Source of the DNA: Ruegeria halocynthiae
Lineage (GTDB): Bacteria > Pseudomonadota > Alphaproteobacteria > Rhodobacterales > Rhodobacteraceae
Direction: 5' to 3'
NCBI RefSeq assembly: GCF_000743705.1
Contig: NZ_JQEZ01000002.1
Coordinates: 678,862-742,861 of the forward strand
DNA length: 64,000 nucleotides
Shown here: positions 34,401 through 43,550 of the stretch, in pieces
Numbering within the stretch: position 1 is the first letter of the stretch
How the letters are laid out: the number at the start of each line of letters is the position of its first letter
Made by a program: the position numbers and the translations under genes
The notes under the pieces: generated by a model
The model's database searches: none
Told to the model about the DNA's origin: nothing
Seen by the model: the letters and a program-made list of their open reading frames with translations, nothing else

Positions 34401-35759
34401 TCAACCTTCGAAGTCCTCCGCATCCTCGGCAATAGCGTCTATCGATACATCTTCAGCCGTTGGTTTGTCTTGTTTGATCCTAGGCGCAGCTTTCTTCCAG
34501 ACGGAGAGGTTCGCGCCCACTTCTCCATAAAACAGAGGAACAACCTCTTCTAAGTCCGATATGAAGTTGACCTGTTGTGTGAAACGGCCGCCGAGGCGTT
34601 TGGATAGGAACACATGAAAGCCGTGTGTAACGAGGTGGTCTTTGCCTTCCTGGCAGATATCAATGTCTTCCCGTAAATCCGAGACCAAGTGCTGTGTCGG
34701 TTCGCTGGCTCCAGGCCAAAGCAAGCGTATATACAACCCCTCCATGTTACCGACTGTGATCTGCCGCAAAAGCCAATTCAGCCTAGCTTTGGTCGACTTC
34801 TTATCTTCAGGCGCGCGGATGGTCATTCCGACGTCGACGCACCGCCGCTTCAGATCTGCGGTAACTTCAATTGGAGCGGCAGTATCCGGAACATCCAAAG
34901 TGCATTGCAACTGGTGTTGCTCTCTCAGCATCAGCAATTCGTCTTTCTTCCGCTGTGCTGGATCATTGATGTGTTTACGCGAAAGTTTTTCACTGACGGA
35001 TGTCTCAACCAAGCGACTCAGGATGAGCGACAGGTCGCGGGTTTCCTGATGCCAAGCGTCAATTACGATCTGCGCCTCTGGCGACCGCGCTGGAATGACA
35101 CCGCCAGACGACACCAGTTTGTTGAGATCGCCCCATTCTTTGGGCATCCTATGGAAGCCCTGAACGCCAGCGCTCTCGTGGTTGAGGAAGCGCCGGAGCT
35201 CATTCAGCAACAGTAGTTGATCCTTGTCCTCGACCTGCTCATTGCTGATCAGCAACTCCGCAGTCGTAACAACGTGCATCCATGACCAATGATACACAGG
35301 TATCTTGGATCTGCTCTTCCTAACTTCCTCAACAGGGTGCGCTGTGGGGGTAGTGGCGAATTGATTGGATATCGTGATGACGCAATCGACGCCGTTCTCT
35401 TTGGCAAGAGCACGGTATCTTTCAATTTGCTCGGCATCGAGGGTGTTGTTCCCAACTTTGGTTTCAACAAGAGCCCTCCACTCGCGAGGGCCAACCTTCA
35501 GGACAATTAGTCCGTCGGGCCGATCCTTGATTGTCTTGGACTGGTTCTTGAATACGACCTCAGTGAACGCATGCACTTGGGCCCGTTTTCCACGCTTCTG
35601 GCCTAATGATTGCAGTAACGCGGCTCCTAATTCCTCAATCTGAACCATACAAGCCAACACAATGGACGTTGTGCGACCTTCCTTCGACGTGGTTGAGAGA
35701 ACGGGGAACAAACGGGCGGCTTCGCCTTGAGCCAGGTAATCTGGCAATTTCTCAGTCAT
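34401..35759 (-). CDS. PD-(D/E)XK nuclease-like protein
   Basis: A 452-residue soluble protein. Its first third has a restriction-endonuclease-like pattern: Glu67 in AFTEVVF, Asp82 in DRPDGLIVL, Glu99 and Lys101 in WRALVETKVGN, and Gln111 in LDAEQIERYRAL. This gives the E-D-ExK-Q order of the PD-(D/E)XK superfamily. The rest (residues 150-452) has no domain I recognise. The coding sequence is less GC-rich than the core genes. It lies in the insert behind tRNA-Ala, divergent from a membrane protein gene 158 bp away. A defence or mobile-element role is inference. Confidence 0.6.
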   Translation of the reverse strand: MTEKLPDYLAQGEAARLFPVLSTTSKEGRTTSIVLACMVQIEELGAALLQSLGQKRGKRAQVHAFTEVVFKNQSKTIKDRPDGLIVLKVGPREWRALVETKVGNNTLDAEQIERYRALAKENGVDCVITISNQFATTPTAHPVEEVRKSRSKIPVYHWSWMHVVTTAELLISNEQVEDKDQLLLLNELRRFLNHESAGVQGFHRMPKEWGDLNKLVSSGGVIPARSPEAQIVIDAWHQETRDLSLILSRLVETSVSEKLSRKHINDPAQRKKDELLMLREQHQLQCTLDVPDTAAPIEVTADLKRRCVDVGMTIRAPEDKKSTKARLNWLLRQITVGNMEGLYIRLLWPGASEPTQHLVSDLREDIDICQEGKDHLVTHGFHVFLSKRLGGRFTQQVNFISDLEEVVPLFYGEVGANLSVWKKAAPRIKQDKPTAEDVSIDAIAEDAEDFEG

Positions 35760-35917
35760 CTATGCGCCTACAACTTGAAATTGAATATCATGTCTCAAAT
35801 AGACAGTCGTCGCAGCTTTCCGTCAAGTTTTCAATGAAGTATCGTCCTCAAAACATGGAGGGAAACCGCCTCTAGCGTGGTTGAAAGACCACGCTTCTAA
35901 AGGAGTAGCGTAGATTG

Positions 35918-36589
35918 ATGAAGTTTCATTCTGATTGGAAATTCACGCAATGGCAGTCAGTTGAACGAGTTGCCAACAATGACTTAACGCGGGTCGTCGC
36001 GCTGGTGCCAATTATTGGGTATCTAATCCTGTTCAACGACCAAATTGCGGAAATAGCTTCATTCCGGATGATAGCTGGAGTTGAACCGGGTGCAGAAACA
36101 CCGTTTCTCTTATCTGGCTTAGCCAAGATGAGGCTAGTCTTCTTTGGTAGTCTTTTTTTGTTGTTTTCCAATTTGATTTTTAAGGGCTTTCGCCCACAGG
36201 TCTTGGAGCTTGCCAAAGGAGACGTAGAGTTTGCTGCCAGAGTAGGAGAACGCTACAGCGTCCATGAACTTGCAGACATGGAAACACACGTTTTTTCCGA
36301 AGACTGGAAGCCGAGACTGCCTCTGTTCTGGAAAGTGCACGACGAGTTTAGGAGCAAGAAGCCGCTGGTTTCAGGTTATAGACCTGATGTTCGTTCTCAT
36401 ATGTTTTCGGGGCATTGTGACTATATTAGCTTTCTTGCGCGAGAATGGTGGACAGGGGAGATGCACACATTCCGGTTGGCGCGCTTCGTGTCACTAAGTC
36501 TGGGCATCATTGGAATCTTCTTACTGGCAATTCCAACGTTGGATATCACGCAAGCCGTAGTCGGAGACGTTCTTCTGAAATTTTGGTGA
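35918..36589 (+). CDS. Hypothetical membrane protein, AT-rich
   Basis: A 223-residue protein not recognised. Hydrophobic segments lie near residues 25-40 (VVALVPIIGYLILF), 72-88 (LVFFGSLFLLFSNLIF) and 193-212, with a cytoplasm-sized polar middle region. The gene is clearly AT-rich against the rest of the window, which suggests transfer. AAGGAG at 35900-35905 precedes an ATG at 35918; a TTG at 35915 is an alternative start. It pairs divergently with the nuclease-like gene. Confidence 0.55.
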   Translation: MKFHSDWKFTQWQSVERVANNDLTRVVALVPIIGYLILFNDQIAEIASFRMIAGVEPGAETPFLLSGLAKMRLVFFGSLFLLFSNLIFKGFRPQVLELAKGDVEFAARVGERYSVHELADMETHVFSEDWKPRLPLFWKVHDEFRSKKPLVSGYRPDVRSHMFSGHCDYISFLAREWWTGEMHTFRLARFVSLSLGIIGIFLLAIPTLDITQAVVGDVLLKFW

Positions 36590-36639
36590 TTTGGTTGGCA
36601 GCTGGACCTGATATCTGCTCAAGAACGAATGTCTGCTTA

Positions 36640-36960
36640 GGGCTGATTCTGTGGAAAAACAACGTGTTGCTGGTGCGGAAAGTGTGGTTCTGAACAGAGC
36701 GCGAGCGCCTTTTCTATCAGGCTTTGCGCGTTTGCTGCGGTGCAAGAAGGATCCGAGATGCCGTAAAGAAGCTGGTAGTCTGGCACGGCGTCTTGCAGTG
36801 CGCGGCGACACAATAACAAAGCACATGGAAGCATCGGGCATGAACCACAGCGAACTGCGCACAACACCCTTACTTGTGTGATCATATTTCAGGCAAAACC
36901 GCATGGTTTTTTGCCGATCAGCAAGAATCTTCCGATTCAGGGCTGATTTTTGGAAAAATC
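36640..36960. mobile_element. Repeat-bounded scar, possible mobile-element remnant
   Basis: Two imperfect direct copies bound this stretch: AGGGCTGATTCTGTGGAAAA at about 36640 and AGGGCTGATTTTTGGAAAAA at about 36939, 300 bp apart. Between them are only short frames without a recognisable protein, and a hairpin GGCAAAACC/GGTTTTTTGCC near 36892-36915. The arrangement looks like a degraded IS or non-autonomous element; no transposase remains. The second copy touches the 5' end of nadA. Confidence 0.4.
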
Positions 36961-37039
36961 TTCCACTTCGAGCGGTGGTCAATCCGGATCAAACCCCATA
37001 TTTAAGCCGCCATATATCCATCAGGCAGAAATCAGTCCC

Positions 37040-38092
37040 GTGTTCGACCTACCCGCGCAGCGTGCGTATCTCTCCGATAAATATGATCTGGCCCCGTCAC
37101 CCGAGCTGGCCGCCAGCATGGACGACATCTATCAGCGCATGGCCCGTGTCGTGTCGCCGGTCGACTGGGCGATCTATGCGCCCTACGTCAAGGCGATCAA
37201 CGATCTCAAGGCTGAACGCAATGCGGTCATTCTGGGCCATAACTATATGACGCCCGAGATCTTTCACGGCATTTCGGATTTCGGCGGTGACAGCCTGCAA
37301 CTGGCCATCAAGGCAACCGAGGTCAAGGAAGACGTGATCGTGCAATGCGGCGTGCATTTCATGGCCGAGACGTCAAAGATCCTGAGCCCGAATAAAACAG
37401 TGCTGATACCGGATATGGAAGCCGGGTGCTCTCTGGCCGAATCAATCACGGCCGAAGGAATCGCCGAGATGCGCAAGCAATATCCCGGTGCGCCGGTCGT
37501 GACTTATGTGAACACCACGGCCGAGGTCAAAGCCGCGTCCGACATCTGCTGCACCTCGTCCAACGCGGCCCAGATCGTCGCAGCGCAGGACAGCCATACC
37601 GTGATCATGACGCCTGATCAGTATCTGGCGCAGAATGTGGCGCGCGACGTGCCGCAAAAGAACGTGGTCTGGTGGGAAGGCTCGTGCATCGTGCACGAAC
37701 AATACAGCGCCAGCGACCTGCGCGACTTCCGCGAATGGAACCCGGGCACTCGCCTGATCGCGCACCCGGAATGTCCGCCGGATGTTGTGGCCGAGGCCGA
37801 TTTTTCCGGCTCGACCAGTGGCATCATCAAATACGTCACGGATGAAAAGCCCGAAAAGGCGTTGCTGATCACCGAATGCTCGATGGCGTCGAATATTGCC
37901 GATGAACTGCCCGAGGTCGATTTCGTCGGCCCCTGCAACATGTGCCCCTATATGAAAAAGATCACCCTGGAAAAGGTGCTCTATTCCCTCGATACCATGA
38001 CCGGACAGGTCGAGGTCGACGCCGACGTCGCCGAAAAGGCCCGCCTGTCTGTGCAGCGGATGATCGACCTGTCGCGTCAACTGGGGCTTTGA
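37040..38092 (+). CDS. nadA: Quinolinate synthase NadA
   Basis: A 350-residue [4Fe-4S] enzyme that joins iminoaspartate and dihydroxyacetone phosphate to quinolinate in NAD synthesis. Seen: AVILGHNYMTPEIFHGISDF, the first cysteine in IVQCGVHFMAETSKIL, DICCTSSNA, and the C-terminal GPCNMCPYMKKITLEK. The start is uncertain: there is no in-frame ATG in the expected place. I list the GTG at 37040 (VFDLPAQRAYLSDKYDL); a TTG at 36950 inside the repeat scar would add 30 residues. It leads the nadABC operon. Confidence 0.9.
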   Translation: MFDLPAQRAYLSDKYDLAPSPELAASMDDIYQRMARVVSPVDWAIYAPYVKAINDLKAERNAVILGHNYMTPEIFHGISDFGGDSLQLAIKATEVKEDVIVQCGVHFMAETSKILSPNKTVLIPDMEAGCSLAESITAEGIAEMRKQYPGAPVVTYVNTTAEVKAASDICCTSSNAAQIVAAQDSHTVIMTPDQYLAQNVARDVPQKNVVWWEGSCIVHEQYSASDLRDFREWNPGTRLIAHPECPPDVVAEADFSGSTSGIIKYVTDEKPEKALLITECSMASNIADELPEVDFVGPCNMCPYMKKITLEKVLYSLDTMTGQVEVDADVAEKARLSVQRMIDLSRQLGL

Positions 38093-38100
38093 CCGGACGG

Positions 38101-39666
38101 ATGCAAACAATCGCCACCGCGCGTGTTGTCATCATCGGGGCCGGGCTTGCAGCGGTCTATGCCGCGCTGAAACTGGCGCCGCGCCCGGTTGTGATGATCT
38201 CGCCCGAGCCGTTGGGATCGGGGGCCAGTTCGGTCTGGGCGCAGGGCGGTGTTGCCGCCGCAATGGCCCTGACAGACAGCCCTAAGGCCCATGCCGATGA
38301 CACCATGCGCGCCGGGGCCGGTTCGGTCCTGCGCGAGGTGGCCGATTTCGTGACCCGGGCTGCCCCGGAACATATCCTCGACCTGTCTGATCTTGGCACC
38401 GGGTTCGACCGCACCGCCGATGGTGGCTTTGTGCAATCCCGCGAGGCGGCGCATTCCGCCGCGCGGGTGGTACGGGTCAAAGGCGATCAGGCCGGCTCAG
38501 AGATCATGCGGGCGCTGATCGCGGAATTGCGCCACACCCCATCGGTTCAGGTGATCGAAGGGGCGCAGGCGGTTGGGCTGGAAAGCGACGGCACGCGCGT
38601 TACCGGTGTTTACCTCTCCGGCACCGATGCCCCCGGCGCGCAGCCGGTTCTGTTGCGGGGGGCCGCGCATGTGCTGGCCACGGGCGGGTCGGCGGGGCTG
38701 TATGAACAGACCACCAACCCCGCGCGCATACAGGGACAGGGGATCGGAATGGCAGCCCGCGCGGGCGCGCGCATCGCCGACGCCGAATTTGTCCAGTTCC
38801 ATCCCACCGCGATCGACGTGGGCGAAGACCCGACACCGCTGGCAACCGAGGCTCTGCGCGGCGAGGGTGCCGTTCTGATTGACAGCTCTGGCCATCGGTT
38901 CATGGCCGCGATCCACCCCGATGGGGAATTGGCGCCGCGCGATATCGTCGCCCGCGCCGTCTATGTGCAGGCACAGGCAGGCCTGCGTCCCGCGCTGGAT
39001 ACACGCGCAGCCATCGGGGCTGAAATCGCAACTCTGTTCCCTTCCGTGACCGAAGCCTGCACCCGCAACGGCGTTGATCCCATATCCGATCCCATCCCTG
39101 TGACCGCATCGGCGCATTACCATATGGGCGGGGTGGCCACGGACCTGGCTGGCCGCAGTTCTTTGGCCGGGCTTTGGGTCTGTGGCGAGGCGGCCTCGAC
39201 CGGGTTGCATGGGGCCAATCGTCTGGCCTCGAACGGGCTGCTTGAGGCGCTGGTTTTTGCCCGCGCCTGCGCCCGGGACATTGCGACGCTGGTGCCAACA
39301 GGTAGCGCGCCAATGGTCGATATCCGCTTTGACACGGGTGGCAGTTTTTCACGGCAGCAGGCCGTGTCCGCCCTGCGCCAGACCATGACCGCGCATGTGG
39401 GCGTGGTCCGGGATCGCGCCGGCCTGCGCCGCGCACTGTCGGACATCGCAAGGCTTGAGGCCGAGCAGGCGGGGTCTGAGGTTTTCCTGAACATGACCGC
39501 CACTGCAACCCTGATCGCCGCGACCGCCCTGATCCGCAAGGAAAGCCGGGGCGCGCATTACCGATCTGATTTCCCCGAACCCATCCCCGGCCCCGGCCAA
39601 CGCTCGGTCCTGACGCTGAGCGAGGCCCTGACGCTGCGGGACCGTATCGCAAAGGAAGATACATGA
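38101..39666 (+). CDS. nadB: L-aspartate oxidase NadB
   Basis: A 521-residue flavoprotein that oxidises L-aspartate to iminoaspartate for NadA. The N-terminus holds the FAD motif VVIIGAGLAAVYAALKL; the active-site region HYHMGGVATDLAGRSSLAGL and GANRLASNGLLEALVFARAC are the succinate-dehydrogenase/NadB family marks. The start at 38101 (MQTIATARVV) lies 8 bp after nadA; a TTG at 38089 is an alternative. The stop overlaps nadC by four bases. Confidence 0.95.
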   Translation: MQTIATARVVIIGAGLAAVYAALKLAPRPVVMISPEPLGSGASSVWAQGGVAAAMALTDSPKAHADDTMRAGAGSVLREVADFVTRAAPEHILDLSDLGTGFDRTADGGFVQSREAAHSAARVVRVKGDQAGSEIMRALIAELRHTPSVQVIEGAQAVGLESDGTRVTGVYLSGTDAPGAQPVLLRGAAHVLATGGSAGLYEQTTNPARIQGQGIGMAARAGARIADAEFVQFHPTAIDVGEDPTPLATEALRGEGAVLIDSSGHRFMAAIHPDGELAPRDIVARAVYVQAQAGLRPALDTRAAIGAEIATLFPSVTEACTRNGVDPISDPIPVTASAHYHMGGVATDLAGRSSLAGLWVCGEAASTGLHGANRLASNGLLEALVFARACARDIATLVPTGSAPMVDIRFDTGGSFSRQQAVSALRQTMTAHVGVVRDRAGLRRALSDIARLEAEQAGSEVFLNMTATATLIAATALIRKESRGAHYRSDFPEPIPGPGQRSVLTLSEALTLRDRIAKEDT

Positions 39667-40511
39667 GCTATCCGGCATTGCCCAACATGATCCTTGACCC
39701 CCTGGTCCGGTCCGCCCTGATGGAGGATCTTGGGGCCAACGGCGATATCACCACCCTGACGGTGATCCCGGCGAACACCACCTATGTCGCCCGGCTGAAC
39801 GCGCGTGAAAACGCCGTGGTGTCCGGTATGCAGGTCGCTGAGCTGGCGTTTCGTCTGGTTGATCCCTCGCTGATCGTCACGGCGCATGTCAAAGACGGTC
39901 AGCCCTGCGCCAAGGGTGATACGCTGATGGAGATTCACGGCAGCGCGGCCTCGATCCTGTCCGGGGAACGGGTGGCATTGAACTTTGTCGGGCGTCTGGC
40001 TGGCGTCGCGACCTCAACCGCGGCGCTGGTTGCCGAAACAAAAGGCACCAGGGCGCGTGTCACCTGCACCCGCAAAACCACACCCGGCCTGCGCATCGTC
40101 GAGAAACAGGCGGTGATACACGGCGGCGGCTTCAACCACCGGTTTTCCCTGTCCGATGCGATCCTGATCAAGGACAACCACATCGCGGCCGCTGGCGGCG
40201 TTCGCGCGGTGCTCGAGGCGACGAAATCCCGCGCCTCGCACATGATGAAGGTCGAGATCGAAGTGGACACTCTGGATCAACTGGCCGAGGTTCTAAAGGT
40301 CGGCGGAGCGGACGTGGTCCTGCTGGACAACATGTCCTGCGACCAGTTGGAAAAAGCGGTCGCATTGGTGGATGGCCGCCTGGTGACCGAAGCGTCAGGC
40401 AATGTCACCCGCGAAACAGTTGCCGCCATCGCGGCCACCGGGGTGGACTATATCTCTTCCGGCGCGCTGACCCATTCGTACCGATCCGTGGACATCGGTC
40501 TGGATTTCTGA
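39663..40511 (+). CDS. nadC: Nicotinate-nucleotide pyrophosphorylase (carboxylating) NadC
   Basis: A 282-residue enzyme that turns quinolinate and PRPP into nicotinate mononucleotide and CO2. Seen: EDLGANGDITTLTVIP, ALNFVGRLAGVATSTAALV, the substrate segment CTRKTTPGLRIVEKQAVIHG, and KVEIEVDTLDQLAEVL. The ATG overlaps the nadB stop (ATGA), so the two are translationally coupled. It completes quinolinate-based de novo NAD synthesis. Confidence 0.96.
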   Translation: MSYPALPNMILDPLVRSALMEDLGANGDITTLTVIPANTTYVARLNARENAVVSGMQVAELAFRLVDPSLIVTAHVKDGQPCAKGDTLMEIHGSAASILSGERVALNFVGRLAGVATSTAALVAETKGTRARVTCTRKTTPGLRIVEKQAVIHGGGFNHRFSLSDAILIKDNHIAAAGGVRAVLEATKSRASHMMKVEIEVDTLDQLAEVLKVGGADVVLLDNMSCDQLEKAVALVDGRLVTEASGNVTRETVAAIAATGVDYISSGALTHSYRSVDIGLDF

Positions 40512-40551
40512 CGCCGCAGGCGCGTTCGGATGACACAGACGCTGATACCGG

Positions 40552-40570
40552 CGGGGGCATCATGCCCCCG
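40552..40570. terminator. Hairpin between nadC and the Crp/Fnr gene
   Basis: 8-bp stem CGGGGGCA/TGCCCCCG with a 3-base loop between two converging genes. It has no T-run, so its role as terminator is uncertain. Confidence 0.4.
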
Positions 40571-40596
40571 TCAGGCACCCCAGTCAGACGCGGGCG

Positions 40597-41289
40597 TCAC
40601 TTTTCGGACGGATCGCTTTCGGCATAATCCCGCAAGACAGTAACGTCCGAGATTTCCGCGTGATTTCGGTTGATCTTGACGCCAACCGATTTCAAACGCG
40701 AAAACGCCCGGCTCAGGCTTTCCGGCTTCATCCCCAGACGCCCGGCAATCAGCATTTTATCATAGGGCAGTTCAACGTCGCATCCGCCCGCATCAATATC
40801 GCTGAGGTTCAGCAGAAACTCTGCCACCCGCTGCGCCCCGGTCTGCGCCTTGAGCTGCTCCAGCTGGGCCACCAGCCCATGCAGATGGGTAAAGGTCGAG
40901 GCCAGAATGGATATCCCGATCTCGGGGTCTTCTTTCATCATCGACAGCAGAACCGGGCTGGGGATATGCATGATGTCACAGGCCGACACGGCCTCGGCCG
41001 ATACAGGGTACGGCACGTTGCGCAACGCGACCGCCTCGCCAAAGCTTTCACCGCGGGTAAACACGCTGACCACGGCCTCGGCCCCGGTGGGCGACATGCG
41101 GAACAGCTTGACCCAGCCCGCAAGAACCACATGAACGGCCCTGGCCTCTTCCTCTTGCAGAAAGATCGTCTCGCCCCGGTCGTAAGACCGCCAGATCGCG
41201 TGGCTCAGTAAGGTATCGACATGCTGGTCCGGCAAGCTCTTGAGCAAGAGTGACTGCCGCGCGATCGCTTTTTGTGCTTCGTGCGCCAA
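40597..41289 (-). CDS. Crp/Fnr family regulator of the Dnr/Nnr type
   Basis: A 230-residue protein with an N-terminal cyclic-nucleotide-like barrel and a C-terminal helix-turn-helix. The recognition helix KPESLSRAFSRLKSVGV carries the E-x2-SR pattern that FNR uses to read TTGA half sites. The N-terminus lacks the FNR iron-sulfur cysteines, so it is a Dnr/Nnr-like NO-responsive activator by type. It is divergent from hemA, with an Nnr box between, and adjoins the nor-nir-nos region. I chose a TTG start at 41289, spaced well from AGGGGAA; an ATG at 41331 sits directly against its GAAGG and is less likely. Confidence 0.85.
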   Translation of the reverse strand: MAHEAQKAIARQSLLLKSLPDQHVDTLLSHAIWRSYDRGETIFLQEEEARAVHVVLAGWVKLFRMSPTGAEAVVSVFTRGESFGEAVALRNVPYPVSAEAVSACDIMHIPSPVLLSMMKEDPEIGISILASTFTHLHGLVAQLEQLKAQTGAQRVAEFLLNLSDIDAGGCDVELPYDKMLIAGRLGMKPESLSRAFSRLKSVGVKINRNHAEISDVTVLRDYAESDPSEK

Positions 41290-41393
41290 GAAGGTTCCCC
41301 TTTTCCCTGGCCGGTGTCCCGGCCGGTACATCCTTCGGCTACAGCCTATGCCAAAGCCCTATCCCAAGCACCAGTCTTTTCGGGCCTCGCAAC

Positions 41394-41407
41394 TTGACAA
41401 TTGTCAT
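41394..41407. promoter_or_regulatory. Nnr/FNR-type box upstream of hemA
   Basis: TTGAC-AATT-GTCAT, ending 63 bp before the hemA start. It contains a perfect 12-bp palindrome. It also lies upstream of the divergent regulator gene, so autoregulation is possible. Confidence 0.75.
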
Positions 41408-41469
41408 GTCGCAGCTAGTGCCCAGCGCCTAATCTGCGGTCAATGCCAGTAATCCAGGGAGCCAGCAAG

Positions 41470-42693
41470 ATGGACTACGAGCGATTTTTCACCCAGAGCC
41501 TGGATGATCTGCGAGACGAGGGAAATTACCGCGTCTTCATCGACCTGCAACGCCGTTGTGGTGCCTTCCCGAACGCGCGCCAGACGGATGGGGCAGTGGA
41601 GCGGGATGTGCGAATCTGGTGTTCGAACGATTATCTGGGCATGGGTCAGCACCCCGTCGTCATCTCGGCCATGCATGACGCGCTGGATCGCTGCGGCGCG
41701 GGCGCAGGTGGGACGCGCAACATTTCCGGCACAACACATGACCATGTGCTGCTTGAGGCCGAACTGGCCGATCTTCACGGCAAAGAGGCGGCTTTGCTGT
41801 TCACCTCGGGTTATGTCTCGAACTGGGCGGCGCTGGGAACGCTGGCGGCGAAAATCCCCGGTCTGATTGTGTTTTCCGATGCGCTGAATCATGCCTCGAT
41901 GATCGAGGGCATCCGCCATTCGCGCGCGCAAAAGGTGATCTGGGCCCATAACGATCTGGCCGATCTTGAGGCGAAGCTGGCCGCTGCCGACCCCGACGCG
42001 CCCAAGATGATCGCCTTCGAGTCGGTTTATTCGATGGATGGCGATATCGCGCCCATCAAGGAAATCTGCGATCTGGCCGACAAATACGGTGCGATGACCT
42101 ATCTGGATGAGGTCCACGCCGTTGGCCTTTACGGTCCGCGCGGCGGCGGCATTGCCGAACGCGAAGGGCTGATGGATCGGTTGACGGTGATCGAAGGCAC
42201 GCTGGGCAAGGCGTTTGGGGTGGTCGGCGGGTACATCGCCGCCTCAGCCGCGCTGTGCGATTTCGTGCGCAGCTTTGCCAGCGGGTTCATCTTTACCACC
42301 GCCCTGCCCCCCGCAATAGCGGCTGGCGCTGCGGCCTCGATCCGGCATCTGAAACAATCGAATACTGAACGTGATCTGCAAAAAGACCGTGTGGCGCAGG
42401 TGCGTGCCCGGTTGGATGCCGAGGGCATTCCGCATCTGCCCAATCCCAGCCACATCATCCCGGTGATGGTGGGCGATCCGGTCAAATGCAAATTCATCTC
42501 GGACACATTGTTGGAAGAGTTTGGCATTTACATCCAGCCGATCAATTATCCCACGGTCCCCAAAGGCACCGAACGCCTGCGGATCACGCCGTCCCCTGTG
42601 CATACGGACGCGGATATCGACCAATTGGTCGGCGCACTGTCGGCCCTGTGGCAGCGGTGCCAGATCGCGCGGATGCCGATCGCTGCCCAGTAA
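41470..42693 (+). CDS. hemA: 5-aminolevulinate synthase (ALAS)
   Basis: A 407-residue PLP enzyme that condenses glycine and succinyl-CoA to 5-aminolevulinate, the alphaproteobacterial entry to heme. Seen: [39 protein letters not shown], the [15 protein letters not shown] stretch and the PLP Lys in [15 protein letters not shown]. Length equals Rhodobacter HemA. The Nnr box 63 bp upstream ties heme supply to denitrification, which needs hemes b, c and d1. The start at 41470 gives the family N-terminus. Confidence 0.96.
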   Translation: MDYERFFTQSLDDLRDEGNYRVFIDLQRRCGAFPNARQTDGAVERDVRIWCSNDYLGMGQHPVVISAMHDALDRCGAGAGGTRNISGTTHDHVLLEAELADLHGKEAALLFTSGYVSNWAALGTLAAKIPGLIVFSDALNHASMIEGIRHSRAQKVIWAHNDLADLEAKLAAADPDAPKMIAFESVYSMDGDIAPIKEICDLADKYGAMTYLDEVHAVGLYGPRGGGIAEREGLMDRLTVIEGTLGKAFGVVGGYIAASAALCDFVRSFASGFIFTTALPPAIAAGAAASIRHLKQSNTERDLQKDRVAQVRARLDAEGIPHLPNPSHIIPVMVGDPVKCKFISDTLLEEFGIYIQPINYPTVPKGTERLRITPSPVHTDADIDQLVGALSALWQRCQIARMPIAAQ

Positions 42694-42719
42694 CCAAAGC
42701 GCCCCTTGCGTGGAAAACT

Positions 42720-42743
42720 GCCGTCCTTCGGGGCGGCTTTTTT
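42720..42743. terminator. Terminator between hemA and norF
   Basis: 7-bp stem GCCGTCC/GGGCGGC with one G-T pair, a TTCG loop and a following T-run, reading out of hemA. norF ends 4 bp beyond on the opposite strand. Confidence 0.8.
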
Positions 42744-42747
42744 CGGT

Positions 42748-43005
42748 TCAGATCAGATAAAGACCAAAGATCAGCACGGTAAATCCGGACAGCACCATGG
42801 TAAAACCCCGCAGCCAAGCGGGGCTGCCAGACAGATCAAGATAACGGGCAAGGATCACCCGTGCCTTGATCAGCGCCAACAACAAAATGCCCGCCCCCAG
42901 CAGCGCGGGCCGCAACGGCACCAGGGTCAACAGAGCCGAACCCAGACTCAACCCCAGAAGGGTAAGCCAAGCACGGGTAAGGAGGTCTGCGCGCATCGTT
43001 TTCAT
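42748..43005 (-). CDS. norF: NorF-type small membrane protein
   Basis: An 85-residue protein with hydrophobic segments near residues 12-25, 32-50 and 66-85 (GFTMVLSGFTVLIFGLYLI at the end). Its position after norE and the size match NorF, an accessory protein of nitric oxide reductase. The start overlaps the norE stop by four bases, so translation is coupled. Sequence identity alone would be weak; context gives the name. Confidence 0.8.
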   Translation of the reverse strand: MKTMRADLLTRAWLTLLGLSLGSALLTLVPLRPALLGAGILLLALIKARVILARYLDLSGSPAWLRGFTMVLSGFTVLIFGLYLI

Positions 43006-43550
43006 CCCAACAGGTAGATCACGGGGAACAGCATGATCCAGACCAGGTCAACCATATGCCAGAACTGCGCGCCCGCTTCGATATTGCGGGGTTCGTCGCG
43101 CCAGGTGACCAGCAGCAGAATGCCGACCCCGGCCAGCACATGCGCGGCATGAAAACCCGTCAGCAGGTAGTAGAACATGAAAAACGGGTGGGTTTCGAAA
43201 TTGATACCCTGTGCGGATTTGTCAGCATATTCCGCCCCTTTGATGATCAGAAAGACGACCCCCAGCGCGGCTGCCGCAAGCAGAGCGAGCCGCGCAGCAA
43301 ACCGGCGGGCGGCGCGGCGCCAATGCAGGGCCTGCGCCGCCAGATACCCCGAGGTGACCAGAATGGCAGTGTTCAGCGCAGCACCCGTGCGATGCAGATG
43401 CGATTGCGCCTCGGCAAATCCCGCCGGGTCGGTCAGGCGCACGCCCATAAAGGCAACCAGCCCGGCACCAAACACCAGCAGTTCCGAGATGATCAGCACC
43501 CACATCAGCAACTCACCCGGAAGCTCGTCGATCAGAGAGGTGTCGCTCAT
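43002..43550 (-). CDS. norE: NorE, cytochrome oxidase subunit III-like
   Basis: A 182-residue membrane protein of the heme-copper oxidase subunit III family with five hydrophobic segments. Family pattern: GELLMWVLIISELLVFGAGL near the start and FYYLLTGFHAAHVLAGVGIL, then FWHMVDLVWIMLFPVIYLL at the end. NorE raises NO reductase activity in Paracoccus. The start overlaps the norD stop by four bases. Confidence 0.92.
   Translation of the reverse strand: MSDTSLIDELPGELLMWVLIISELLVFGAGLVAFMGVRLTDPAGFAEAQSHLHRTGAALNTAILVTSGYLAAQALHWRRAARRFAARLALLAAAALGVVFLIIKGAEYADKSAQGINFETHPFFMFYYLLTGFHAAHVLAGVGILLLVTWRDEPRNIEAGAQFWHMVDLVWIMLFPVIYLLG

Noticed and set aside
40597..41289. Oxygen-sensing FNR assignment for the Crp/Fnr gene
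   Set aside because: The N-terminal iron-sulfur cysteines of FNR are absent; the two Cys present are not at those positions.
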